NCBI GenBank assembly: GCA_034440275.1
Contig: JAWXBS010000054.1
Location: 1-57,298 of the forward strand
Origin: VFBF01 sp034440275
Lineage (GTDB): Bacteria > Pseudomonadota > Alphaproteobacteria > Caulobacterales > Aquidulcibacteraceae
DNA: 57,298 nucleotides
Direction of reading: 5' to 3'
Numbering within the stretch: position 1 is the stretch's first letter; every line of letters begins with the position of its first letter. Below the pieces are notes generated by a model, which was given only the letters and a program-made list of their open reading frames with translations, searched no databases and was not told where the DNA came from. The position numbers and the translations under genes are program-made. Of this stretch, positions 7,752-15,411 are shown piece by piece.

Positions 7752-10232
7752 ATGGCCGACTTTACCGGGACCAATGGCGCCAATTCGATCACGGGTGCGA
7801 TCACGGCGGACACGCTGAACGGCCTCGACGAGGCAGACTACCTCGATGGTGGTGACGGGAACGACACGATTTCAGGCGGCGGTGGACGTGACACTGTCAC
7901 GGGCGGCGCTGGCAATGACCTGATCTATGGCTATGGGGCTGTCGACAACGATCCCCAGTCCGGCGTCATCTCGGCCACCCGTATCGCCACGGGCTTCAGC
8001 AGCAGCCTCTTCGCCGCCTCCCCGCCGGGCGATCCGGACCGTCTCTTCATCGTCGAACAGGCGACGGGGCGCATCGCCATACTCAACCTGACGAACAATC
8101 AGGTTCTGCCGACGGCCTTCCTCGACATTCCGAACGGCGAACTGACCGCCAGCGGCGAACAGGGGCTTCTTGGTCTCGCGTTTCACCCCGACTACGCGAC
8201 GAACGGCAGGTTTTACCTCAACCTCATCAACGAAGCGGGTGACACGGAAATCTGGGAGCTGACGCGCTCCGCAGGCAATCCCGACGTCGCAAACTACGAC
8301 TCGCGCCGCGTGCTGATGACGATCGACCGCAACAGCTCGAACCACAACGGCGGCTGGATCGGTTTCGGACCGGACGGCTTTCTCTACATCGCCACCGGCG
8401 ACAGTGGAGGCAGTGGCGATCCCGACAACGCCGCTCAGAACATCAACGACCTGCGCGGCAAGATCCTGCGCATCGACGTCAACAGCGACGCCTTTCCCAC
8501 CGACGCCACGCGAAACTACGCCATCCCGTCGGGCAATCCGTTCGTCGGCGTCGCGGGCGCCGATGAAATCTTTGCGCTCGGCCTGCGCAATCCTTGGCGC
8601 GCGAGCTTCGATAGCGAAACAGGGGCGCTTTACATCGCCGATGTCGGCCAAGGCAATCGTGAAGAAGTGAACGTACTCGCGCCGGGCGCGGGCGCGGGCG
8701 CGGGCGCCAACTTCGGCTGGCGCGTGATGGAAGGGACATCCGTCACCGGCTATCCGCAAAGCGGCAATCCGCCGGCGAATTCACCACTCTTCACCGCGCC
8801 GCTCGTCGAATACGGCCACGGCAGCGGCGCGAACCAGGGCTTCTCGATCACCGGCGGCTATGTATATCGCGGCCCGGGAGGCGCCAACGGGCTCTACTTC
8901 TTCGCGGACTTCGTCACCGGCCATATCTGGACATTTCGCGTCGTCGACGGCGTCGCCGTCGACTTCATCCAGCGTGATGAGCAACTGCGCACCGATGCCG
9001 GCTCGGTCAACCAGATCGCGTCGTTCGCCGTGGACGGCAGCAATCGCCTCTATGTGATCGGCCTCGACGGCGAGATTTTCCGGCTCACGCCGAGCGCCGC
9101 GGCCGCCGATGGCGCCGACCTTCTTGCCGGTGGCGACGGCGTCGACACAATTCTCGGCGGCTCCGGCGCCGATGTGCTCCTGGGCGAAGGCGGAAACGAC
9201 CTCCTCTACGGCGGCATCGGGTTCGACTCGATGGACGGCGGCATTGGCGCCGACACGGCCTACGGCGGCGATGGCGCGGACTACGCGCGCGGTGGTGATG
9301 GCGCCGACGCGCTCATCGGACAGGAAGGCGCCGACCGGCTCGACGGCGAAGACGGCGATGACGGCATGGACGGCGGCATCGGCAATGATACGGCCTATGG
9401 CGGCGTCGGAAACGACTTTGCGTATGGCGGCGACGGCAACGACGTGCTCATCGGCCAGGCCGGAAACGACCTTCTCTACGGCGACGCCAACAACGATTCC
9501 ATGGACGGCGGCGCCGACAACGACACGCTCTACGGCGGCGATGGCGCAGACTATCTGCTCGGCGATGCGGGCGACGACGCGCTGATCGCAGGCGCAGGCG
9601 CTGACCTCGTCTATGCAGGGGCAGGCGCCGACTCCTTTGACGGCGGCGCGGACAACGACACCATCTACGCGGGCGACGGTGCGGACTATCTACGCGGCGG
9701 CGATGGCGCCGACATCCTCATCGCACAGGCCGATTCCGATCTCGTCTATGGCGACGGCGGCAATGATTCCATGGACGGCGGCGATGCGCCCGACACGCTC
9801 TACGGAGGCGACGGCAACGACTACATTCTCGGCGCGCTCGGCGCGGACGGCCTCATCGGCCAGTCCGGCAACGATGATCTGCGCGGCGGCGATGGCGACG
9901 ACGGCATCGACGGCGGCTCCGAGTTCGACGTCCTGCGCGGCGACGCTGGCAACGACTACATCATCGGTGGCACAGGCAACGACACGCTCTACGGTGGATC
10001 AGGCGCAGACCGCTTCGTGTTCACGCCGGGATCGGGCAGCGATGTCATCGTTGACTGGGAAGACGGCGCCGACCGCATCGATCTGTATCTCTACGCGGGC
10101 GCCAACATCGGCAACGTCGCGATCACACAGGCGGGCGCGAACACGCTCATCACACTTTCCGGCGGCGAGACGATCGTGTTGCAGAACACAACCGCCGCAA
10201 ACGTGACGGCGGCGGACTTCTTGTTCGCCTGA
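7752..10232 (+). CDS. Secreted PQQ-type sugar dehydrogenase fused between RTX repeat blocks
   Basis: The ATG at 7752 follows a GGGGAG ribosome site and gives 826 residues. Residues 28-60 are RTX nonapeptides (GGDGND, GGAGND). About 72-446 form a glucose/sorbosone dehydrogenase beta-propeller, recognisable by HNGGWIGFGPDGFLYIATGD and the later GLRNPWR and GQGNREE motifs. Residues about 450-770 are dense calcium-binding RTX repeats. The last 55 (DRFVFTPGSGSDVI, then DRIDLYLY) resemble a type I secretion signal region. Known relatives oxidise aldoses with PQQ and calcium in the periplasm; here the RTX parts and the lack of a Sec signal suggest ABC-transporter secretion. No T1SS genes are in the window. 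A hexamer run encodes GAGAGAGA near 8690. Confidence 0.85.
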   Translation: MADFTGTNGANSITGAITADTLNGLDEADYLDGGDGNDTISGGGGRDTVTGGAGNDLIYGYGAVDNDPQSGVISATRIATGFSSSLFAASPPGDPDRLFIVEQATGRIAILNLTNNQVLPTAFLDIPNGELTASGEQGLLGLAFHPDYATNGRFYLNLINEAGDTEIWELTRSAGNPDVANYDSRRVLMTIDRNSSNHNGGWIGFGPDGFLYIATGDSGGSGDPDNAAQNINDLRGKILRIDVNSDAFPTDATRNYAIPSGNPFVGVAGADEIFALGLRNPWRASFDSETGALYIADVGQGNREEVNVLAPGAGAGAGANFGWRVMEGTSVTGYPQSGNPPANSPLFTAPLVEYGHGSGANQGFSITGGYVYRGPGGANGLYFFADFVTGHIWTFRVVDGVAVDFIQRDEQLRTDAGSVNQIASFAVDGSNRLYVIGLDGEIFRLTPSAAAADGADLLAGGDGVDTILGGSGADVLLGEGGNDLLYGGIGFDSMDGGIGADTAYGGDGADYARGGDGADALIGQEGADRLDGEDGDDGMDGGIGNDTAYGGVGNDFAYGGDGNDVLIGQAGNDLLYGDANNDSMDGGADNDTLYGGDGADYLLGDAGDDALIAGAGADLVYAGAGADSFDGGADNDTIYAGDGADYLRGGDGADILIAQADSDLVYGDGGNDSMDGGDAPDTLYGGDGNDYILGALGADGLIGQSGNDDLRGGDGDDGIDGGSEFDVLRGDAGNDYIIGGTGNDTLYGGSGADRFVFTPGSGSDVIVDWEDGADRIDLYLYAGANIGNVAITQAGANTLITLSGGETIVLQNTTAANVTAADFLFA
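9228..9902 (+). repeat. Five tandem 135-bp (45-residue) RTX super-repeats
   Basis: Inside the RTX gene, five consecutive units of exactly 135 bp start at 9228, 9363, 9498, 9633 and 9768. Each encodes five nonapeptides in the fixed order (S/G)(M/F)DGG-, T(A/L/I)Y(G/A)G-, YxxG-like, xLI(G/A)-like, and a fifth that is mostly xxYG- or DLRG-like, nearly all ending in D. A partial sixth unit follows from 9903. The array is therefore a higher-order duplication of a five-repeat block and not a random string of nonapeptides. Confidence 0.85.
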
Positions 10233-10949
10233 TCAATCCACCGCCAGCTTGTAGCCGATCCCCCGCACGGTCTGCAGATAGATCGGCGCGCGCGGGTCAG
10301 TTTCGAGCTTGCGGCGCAGGCGCGTGACTTGCACATCGACACTACGTTCAAGGCCAGCACTCGTGCGCCGCGCCAGTTCTTCTCGCGTCACCGTCTCTCC
10401 GCCCCGCGCGGCCAGAATCTTCAGCAGCATCGCTTCGGCTTCCGTCAGTCGCACCGCGACGCCGTCGCACGTCAGTTCGCCGCGACCGAGATGAAAGGCA
10501 TGCGGGCCGAAACGCACTTCCGCAGGTCCATCGCCACCGCGCGCGACAGTGCGGCGCAGGATGTTGTTCACCCGCAGCGCCAACTCCGCAGGCTCGAAGG
10601 GTTTCGGCACATAGTCGTCGGCGCCGAGGCCCAACCCCTTGATCCGGTCTTCCGGCAGCCCGCGCGCGGTCAGCAGCAGGATCGGCACGCTCGATCCCTT
10701 GCGCACGCTTTCCAGAAGCGAGAAGCCGTCCTCTTTCGGCATCATCACATCGACGATGAGCAGATCGAACTCGAACGACGCGAGCAGCTTGCGCGCCGCG
10801 TCCGCGTCCGCCGCCGCCGAGACGCGCGCACCGCAACTCACGAGAAACTTCTTGAGCAGTTCGCGGATGCGATCGTCGTCATCCACGACGAGAATGTGGG
10901 CGGGTCGATGCAGCGCGTCGATGGCGGCGGCGGCGTTGGGCATGCTCAT
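10233..10949 (-). CDS. OmpR-family response regulator (PetR-like)
   Basis: The 238-residue protein has a receiver domain with the acidic cluster VVDDDD (21-26), phospho-acceptor Asp67 in LLIVDVMMP, the Thr/Ser strand LLLTARG and Lys in YVPKPF. A winged-helix DNA-binding domain occupies about 140-238 (VDVQVTRLRRKLE, TVRGIGYKL). It overlaps the MarR-type gene by four bases (ATGA). The MarR-OmpR pairing is like PetP-PetR of Rhodobacter, so the name is a likeness and not a proof. A likely partner is the EnvZ-like kinase at 14082-15410. The gene ends with its stop codon directly touching that of the RTX gene (10232/10233). Confidence 0.93.
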   Translation of the reverse strand: MSMPNAAAAIDALHRPAHILVVDDDDRIRELLKKFLVSCGARVSAAADADAARKLLASFEFDLLIVDVMMPKEDGFSLLESVRKGSSVPILLLTARGLPEDRIKGLGLGADDYVPKPFEPAELALRVNNILRRTVARGGDGPAEVRFGPHAFHLGRGELTCDGVAVRLTEAEAMLLKILAARGGETVTREELARRTSAGLERSVDVQVTRLRRKLETDPRAPIYLQTVRGIGYKLAVD

Positions 10950-11461
10950 GCGCCGTCCTCTCCCGTCTCAGCGAGTGCCGCCAGCACCGCGCGCGCGCCC
11001 GCCACCGCATCGGCGCCCGTCAGACGAAACACCTGCCCCAGCCTTTCGCGCAAGGCCGCACTCGCGGCGCGCTCCGCTTCGCGGCCCGCGTCGGTGAGCG
11101 ACACCAGGCGTTCGCGCTTGTCCTTCACGCCGGGCTGGCGCGCGACCATGCCCGCTTCTTCGAGTTCATTGAGCACGCGCTGCAGGCTCTGTTTGCGCAC
11201 GCCGAGGCGGGTCTGCAGCGTCTTTACGGCGAGCCCCTCTTCCCGGCGGACGGCCGCCAGCGCGCGGTAGTGGGCGGGGCCGAGGTCCTGGTCCGCCAGC
11301 GGCCCCTCCGCCGCCCGCCAGAACTGGCGCGCCGCCCGGAACACCAGCTCGACGGCGCGGTCGAGCTCGTCCTCGCGCAGGTACAGCCGGCCTTCCAGGC
11401 CGATCGGCTCTGACGGGCGGACCAGTGTCTGCTTCGGGGTCTGCTTCGGGTTGACAGGCAT
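10946..11461 (-). CDS. MarR-family transcriptional regulator (PetP-like)
   Basis: The 171-residue protein has an N-terminal extension, then a MarR winged helix. The DNA-reading part is around AVKTLQTRLGVRKQSLQRVLNEL, and the wing around GMVARQPGVKDKRERLVSLTDAG (split here only for description; about residues 80-130). It is translationally coupled to the response regulator, so both probably act in one circuit. The 60-bp divergent spacer to ilvE (11462-11521) must hold both promoters, making ilvE a possible target or simply a neighbour. No ligand can be inferred. Confidence 0.9.
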   Translation of the reverse strand: MPVNPKQTPKQTLVRPSEPIGLEGRLYLREDELDRAVELVFRAARQFWRAAEGPLADQDLGPAHYRALAAVRREEGLAVKTLQTRLGVRKQSLQRVLNELEEAGMVARQPGVKDKRERLVSLTDAGREAERAASAALRERLGQVFRLTGADAVAGARAVLAALAETGEDGA

Positions 11462-11521
11462 TGCTGCGCGCGAGAATGGTCGCGCACGCTCTGAAGCTCA
11501 AGAGCGCACGGAGAATCCCTG

Positions 11522-12400
11522 ATGAGCGAAGCTCCTTATCATGATCGTGACGGCTGGATCTGGATAAACGGAGAATTCGTGCCGTGGCGGGATGCAAACG
11601 TGCACATTCTTACCCATGCCCTCCACTATGCCTCGGCCGTCTTTGAGGGCGAACGCGCCTATGACGGGTCGATCTTCCTCAGCCGCCAGCACAGCGAGCG
11701 CCTGCACAAATCGGCCAAGCTCCTCGGTTTCGAGGTGCCCTATGCCGTCGACGAGCTGGAACGCGCCAAGCAGGAGACCGTGAACCGCTCCGGCCTCGGC
11801 AGCGCCTACCTGCGCGCCATCGCCTGGCGGGGGTCAGAAAAGATGGGCGTCTCGGCGCAGAACAACACAATCAATGTCGCCATCGCCGCCTGGCACTGGG
11901 GCGACTACTTCCCCGACAAGATGAAGGGCATCCGCCTGATGATGGCGCCGTGGACGCGCCCCGCGCCACACACTGCGCCCTGCCAGTCCAAGGCCGCCGG
12001 CCTCTACATGATCTGCACGCTGTCCAAGCATGCGGCGGAGAACTGCGGATTCCAGGATGCGCTGATGCTCGACTGGCGCGGCCAGATCGCGGAAGCGACC
12101 GGCGCCAACATCTTCTTCGTGCAGGACGGCGCCATCCACACGCCGACGCCGGACAGCTTCCTCAACGGCCTGACGCGTCAGACGGTGATCAAGCTGGCGC
12201 GCGCGCGCGGCCTGGAAGTCGTCGAGCGCGCCATCTGGCCGAACGAACTGGCGAACTTCTCGGAAGTCTTCCTCACCGGTAGCGCGGCGGAAATCACGCC
12301 GGTTTCCGAAATAGCGGGCATGAAGTTCAAGCCGGGCCAGATCACCGAAACGCTGCTGTCGGACTTCACCGCCGCCACACGCCGCAAGAACGCGGCGTGA
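11522..12400 (+). CDS. ilvE: Branched-chain amino-acid aminotransferase (fold type IV PLP enzyme)
   Basis: The 292-residue protein starts after a GGAGA ribosome site. It shows WINGEFVPW (14-22) and HALHYASAVFEGERAYDG near residues 32-49. The PLP lysine is likely Lys157 in SKAAGLY, followed by the phosphate-binding stretch around GQIAEATGANIFFV and the C-terminal FLTGSAAEITPV. This is the standard layout of IlvE, which transfers amino groups between Leu/Ile/Val and 2-oxoglutarate. D-amino-acid transaminase or aminodeoxychorismate lyase are related folds, but the EGxR motif and length favour IlvE. The stop codon shares its last base with the next start (TGATG). Confidence 0.92.
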   Translation: MSEAPYHDRDGWIWINGEFVPWRDANVHILTHALHYASAVFEGERAYDGSIFLSRQHSERLHKSAKLLGFEVPYAVDELERAKQETVNRSGLGSAYLRAIAWRGSEKMGVSAQNNTINVAIAAWHWGDYFPDKMKGIRLMMAPWTRPAPHTAPCQSKAAGLYMICTLSKHAAENCGFQDALMLDWRGQIAEATGANIFFVQDGAIHTPTPDSFLNGLTRQTVIKLARARGLEVVERAIWPNELANFSEVFLTGSAAEITPVSEIAGMKFKPGQITETLLSDFTAATRRKNAA

Positions 12401-12903
12401 TGCGTCGGACCGGCGCCGTCGTCCTTGCGCTGGCGCTTGCCGGTTGCGGATTTTTCGGCGGTGATCTCTCGACGGCGGACCTGTGTCGCGCCGCGGCCGA
12501 TGCAGACGTGCGCGCGACGTTCGGCGTCGGTGTGGACGCGCCGCTCGTAGCCGGTTTTGAAGACGGCGCGTGCGTCTGGAGCGCCGACGGCGCGGACGGC
12601 ATTCCGCGACGTCTGACCGCCGCCGTGCAGCGGGACTCAGACCTGCGCCGCGCAACGCCGCCCGGCTCGGGCATGGCCGTCTTCGAAGAAGAACTGCGCG
12701 CGCTGGAAAAGGATCACCCACGGACGCGCCTGCTCGGAGGTCTGGGTGATGTCGCCGTGATCGGCTTCGGCGAATTCGGCGAAGGACTGTTCGCGGGCGG
12801 ACTGGTTGCGCGCAAGGACGGTGATGTGCTGATCATGCGTGTGGAGGGCGAAGACCCTGCGGCGTTCGAAGCGACGGCGCGCGGGATCGCGGAAAAGATG
12901 TAG
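12400..12903 (+). CDS. Small lipoprotein of unknown function
   Basis: The ATG at 12400 overlaps the ilvE stop (TGATG); a GTG one codon earlier is an alternative. The 167-residue product begins with a lipoprotein signal ending LALAGC, then a soluble domain with a DLCRAA segment, a Cys-Val-Trp strand and GLGDVAVIGFGEFGEGLF in the middle. The pattern, in which an early Cys and a CVW strand could form a disulfide, is loosely like DUF3558-type lipoproteins, but I cannot assign it. It is probably co-translated with ilvE. The lipidated Cys and sorting would place it in the envelope. Confidence 0.7.
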   Translation: MRRTGAVVLALALAGCGFFGGDLSTADLCRAAADADVRATFGVGVDAPLVAGFEDGACVWSADGADGIPRRLTAAVQRDSDLRRATPPGSGMAVFEEELRALEKDHPRTRLLGGLGDVAVIGFGEFGEGLFAGGLVARKDGDVLIMRVEGEDPAAFEATARGIAEKM

Positions 12904-12950
12904 CGCGCTACAGATTTGACGCCCTGACATCCACGCCCGAGGAGCATCGC

Positions 12951-13415
12951 ATGAAGCCGACCGTGCCCGAAGACCTACTCGAACTGCGTTCGCGCGCGCG
13001 TCGCAGGCCTTCGGCGGATGGGGAGGCGCCCCGCACATTTGCCGAACGCGCCGCCGATTCCATCGCCGCGACCGTCGGTTCGTGGTCCTTCATCCTCACC
13101 CAGTCCACGCTGCTGGCTGCGTGGCTGATCTTCAACAGCCTCAGCAACGCGCGGGTGGATCCCTACCCGTTTATTCTGCTCAATCTGCTGCTGTCGTTCC
13201 AGGCGGCCTATACCGCACCGATCATCATGATGAGCCAGAACAGGCTCTCCGACGTCGATCGCAAGCGCAGCATCGACGACTACGACATCAACCGGAAAGC
13301 GGAGCTCGAAATCGAAACGCTGCACGAAAAGATCGATTTGCTCCGCGAGCAGGAGATCGCGCGGCTGACCTCGGCGGTCGCCAACCTCACGCGCCTGCTG
13401 GAGGAACGCCGCTAA
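12951..13415 (+). CDS. DUF1003 membrane protein
   Basis: An AGGAG site precedes the ATG at 12951. The 154-residue product has a basic N-terminus, the conserved RAADSIAATVGSWSFI lead-in, two membrane helices with the DUF1003 signature YPFILLNLLLSFQAAYTAP, the MMSQNRLSDVDR cytoplasmic start, and a charged helix to the end that is likely a coiled coil. DUF1003 proteins are common, and their function is unknown. The stop codon overlaps the stop of the convergent NUDIX gene (CTAA serves both strands). Confidence 0.88.
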   Translation: MKPTVPEDLLELRSRARRRPSADGEAPRTFAERAADSIAATVGSWSFILTQSTLLAAWLIFNSLSNARVDPYPFILLNLLLSFQAAYTAPIIMMSQNRLSDVDRKRSIDDYDINRKAELEIETLHEKIDLLREQEIARLTSAVANLTRLLEERR

Positions 13416-13888
13416 GGCGCCCAGTGCGTTGCCTGCGGCGCGTCACGGAATATCTCGTCGAGACGCGCCCGCGTGCCGTTGCTGACGCCGTCAGGCAGCG
13501 CGTCCAGCGCAAAGAAGCCACGTTCGGCGATCTCGCCGTCACTCGCGGGCGGCGTCTCGCGCCACTCTGCGACGCGGTAGAGCAGGACATGGTCGTTCCG
13601 GAATCCCGGAGCATTCGAATAGACGCCGAACAACAGGGCTGTGCCGACATCAACTCCCGCCTCCTCCGCCATCTCACGACGCAAGGAGTCCAGCGCGACC
13701 TCTCCGCTCTCCACGCCCCCGCCCGGCAGGAACCAGCCGTCGATGTAGGTGTGGCGGATCAGGAGCACCCGGCCCTGGGCGTCCGTCGCCACGCCCCGCA
13801 CGCCGAGCGTCATGCCCCGGTTGATGCGCCACCAGGCGCGGAAGATCGGCGTGATGAAGGGCTCGATAGCCCGGCGAAGCGGCGACAT
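13412..13888 (-). CDS. NUDIX hydrolase
   Basis: The 158-residue protein carries an exact NUDIX box, Gx5Ex7REUxEExGU, spanning residues 57-79 (GGVESGE to REMAEEAGV), preceded by RVLLIRHTYIDGWFLPGGG. NUDIX enzymes hydrolyse nucleoside diphosphates linked to another group; the WFLPGGGVE context is typical of small housecleaning or mutator-type members, but the substrate is open. The start ATG at 13888 leaves an 80-bp divergent gap to the microprotein gene. Confidence 0.9.
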   Translation of the reverse strand: MSPLRRAIEPFITPIFRAWWRINRGMTLGVRGVATDAQGRVLLIRHTYIDGWFLPGGGVESGEVALDSLRREMAEEAGVDVGTALLFGVYSNAPGFRNDHVLLYRVAEWRETPPASDGEIAERGFFALDALPDGVSNGTRARLDEIFRDAPQATHWAP

Positions 13889-13968
13889 GGAGCCGCGCGG
13901 CTACCACGACCCTCGTCAGCGCGGAAGAAGCCCGCTAAGAGCCGTTCCGTCGTATCGAGAGACCACCC

Positions 13969-14049
13969 ATGACCGCCATTGCCGTTATCGCCGTCTTCCT
14001 CGCCGTCATCTTCGTGATGAACGTCGTCGACTTCGGGCGCCTCGACTGA
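13969..14049 (+). CDS. 26-residue single-pass membrane microprotein upstream of the sensor kinase
   Basis: An ATG at 13969, preceded by a GAGAG-like site, opens a 27-codon frame ending at TGA 14049. The product is one uninterrupted hydrophobic helix (residues 3-20, rich in Ile, Val, Ala and Phe) with the charged tail DFGRLD. It lies 32 bp before the kinase start on the same strand. No other frame there looks coding. The clean helix, the flanking acidic/basic tail and the position suggest a real small membrane protein, perhaps a kinase accessory. This is inference, and it is too short for statistical support. Confidence 0.5.
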   Translation: MTAIAVIAVFLAVIFVMNVVDFGRLD

Positions 14050-14081
14050 GCGGGCGGCGCCCCTCCGGACGCTGACGCGCC

Positions 14082-15410
14082 ATGCCCCGCCGCCGGCGCC
14101 TGCGCGACATCCTGCCCAAGGGGCTGTATTGGCGGACGCTGCTGATCATTGCGGCGCCGGCCGCGATTCTGCAGCTCATCATCACCATCGTCTTCCTGAA
14201 CGACCACTGGGAAGCGACGTCCAAGCGCATGTCGCAGGCGGTGGCCGCAGACGTTTCGCTCGTCATCCAGCTCTACGAGCGCGACCCGACGCCTGAGCGT
14301 TTCGAATACATCCGTACGCTCGCATGGCAGCCCTTGCGCCTCGAAATCGCACTCGATCCCGCCATGACGCTGGAGCAGGAACGCTGCCGCGCTTACGGCC
14401 CGGCCATCGACCGCTATCTGACGACTGCGCTCGAACTCGAGCTCAAGCGCGAGGTCTGGTACGACAGCACCTGCCCGGGCACGCAGGTGAAAATGCGCCT
14501 GCCGATCGAGGGCGGCACGCTGAGCGTGAAGGCCTTCCGCGACCGCGTGCAGGCGCGCTCGGGGCCGCTATTCGTATTGTGGATTTTCGGCGCGACGGCG
14601 TTTCTCGTGATCGTTTCGATCGTCTTCATCCGCAACCAAGTGCGTCCGATCGAGAAGCTCGCCTCTGCGATGGCGCAGTTCGGACGCGGCGAGGACCCGG
14701 GGCTCTTCGGTCTGCGCGGCGCCCGCGAAGTACGCGCTGCGACGCTTGCCTTCTTCGACATGCGTCAGCGCATCAAGAAGCACGTCGATCAGCGCGGACA
14801 ACTGCTCGCCGGCGTCAGCCATGACCTGCGCACGCCTCTCACGCGGCTGAAGCTGCAGTTCGCATTGATGCCGCCGTCCGCCGATCTCGACGCGGCGAAG
14901 CAGGATCTCGCCGACATGGAGGCGACCCTCGACGAATACCTGACGTTCGCGCAGGGCCAGTGGTCGGAAGCGCCGGAGGCGGTCGATCTCGGCGCCATCG
15001 TGACCGATGTGGTTGCGGCCGCCGTGCGCGCGGGCGGCGATGTGACCGTGGTGCGCGAAGGCGATCTCTCCGCGTCCGCGCGCGCGGGCGCGATCAAACG
15101 CGCGCTCGCCAACCTCGTCGACAACGCGGCGTCCCACGGGGAAAAGGTGCGCGTCACGGCCAGGCGCGGCGATGACGCCATCACCATCGACGTGGACGAC
15201 GACGGTCCCGGCATTTCGCCGGCGCTCTACGAAGATGCGTTCCGCCCCTTCTCGCGCCTCGATGAGACGCGCACGAAGAACTCAAAGGGCGTAGGTCTCG
15301 GCCTCGCCATCGCCCGCGACGTGGCGCGCAGCCACGGCGGGGATGTGATCTTGTCAAAGAGCGCGCTGGGCGGGCTGCGCGCGACATTGCGGCTACCCGT
15401 GGGGGCGTGA
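14082..15410 (+). CDS. EnvZ-like sensor histidine kinase
   Basis: The 442-residue protein has a basic start, membrane helix one (about 19-39), a periplasmic domain of about 120 residues with two Cys (102, 131), helix two (about 163-183), HAMP, a dimerisation domain with phospho-acceptor His247 in GVSHDLRTPLTRLKLQ, and an ATPase domain with the N box NLVDNAASHG, the G1 box DDDGPGI and GVGLGLAI. This is the EnvZ arrangement. No response regulator is adjacent; the OmpR-type regulator at 10233-10949 is the nearest candidate partner. The paired periplasmic cysteines could form a disulfide relevant to sensing. The gene ends one base before the convergent reductase. Confidence 0.92.
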   Translation: MPRRRRLRDILPKGLYWRTLLIIAAPAAILQLIITIVFLNDHWEATSKRMSQAVAADVSLVIQLYERDPTPERFEYIRTLAWQPLRLEIALDPAMTLEQERCRAYGPAIDRYLTTALELELKREVWYDSTCPGTQVKMRLPIEGGTLSVKAFRDRVQARSGPLFVLWIFGATAFLVIVSIVFIRNQVRPIEKLASAMAQFGRGEDPGLFGLRGAREVRAATLAFFDMRQRIKKHVDQRGQLLAGVSHDLRTPLTRLKLQFALMPPSADLDAAKQDLADMEATLDEYLTFAQGQWSEAPEAVDLGAIVTDVVAAAVRAGGDVTVVREGDLSASARAGAIKRALANLVDNAASHGEKVRVTARRGDDAITIDVDDDGPGISPALYEDAFRPFSRLDETRTKNSKGVGLGLAIARDVARSHGGDVILSKSALGGLRATLRLPVGA

Positions 15411-15411
15411 A

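Noticed and set aside
9228..9902. Tandem repeats as a CRISPR-like array
   Set aside because: Units are in frame, adjacent and encode RTX nonapeptides; there are no spacers or cas genes.
12400..13415. Toxin-antitoxin pair
   Set aside because: The genes are a lipoprotein and a DUF1003 membrane protein separated by 47 bp with no toxin or antitoxin features.
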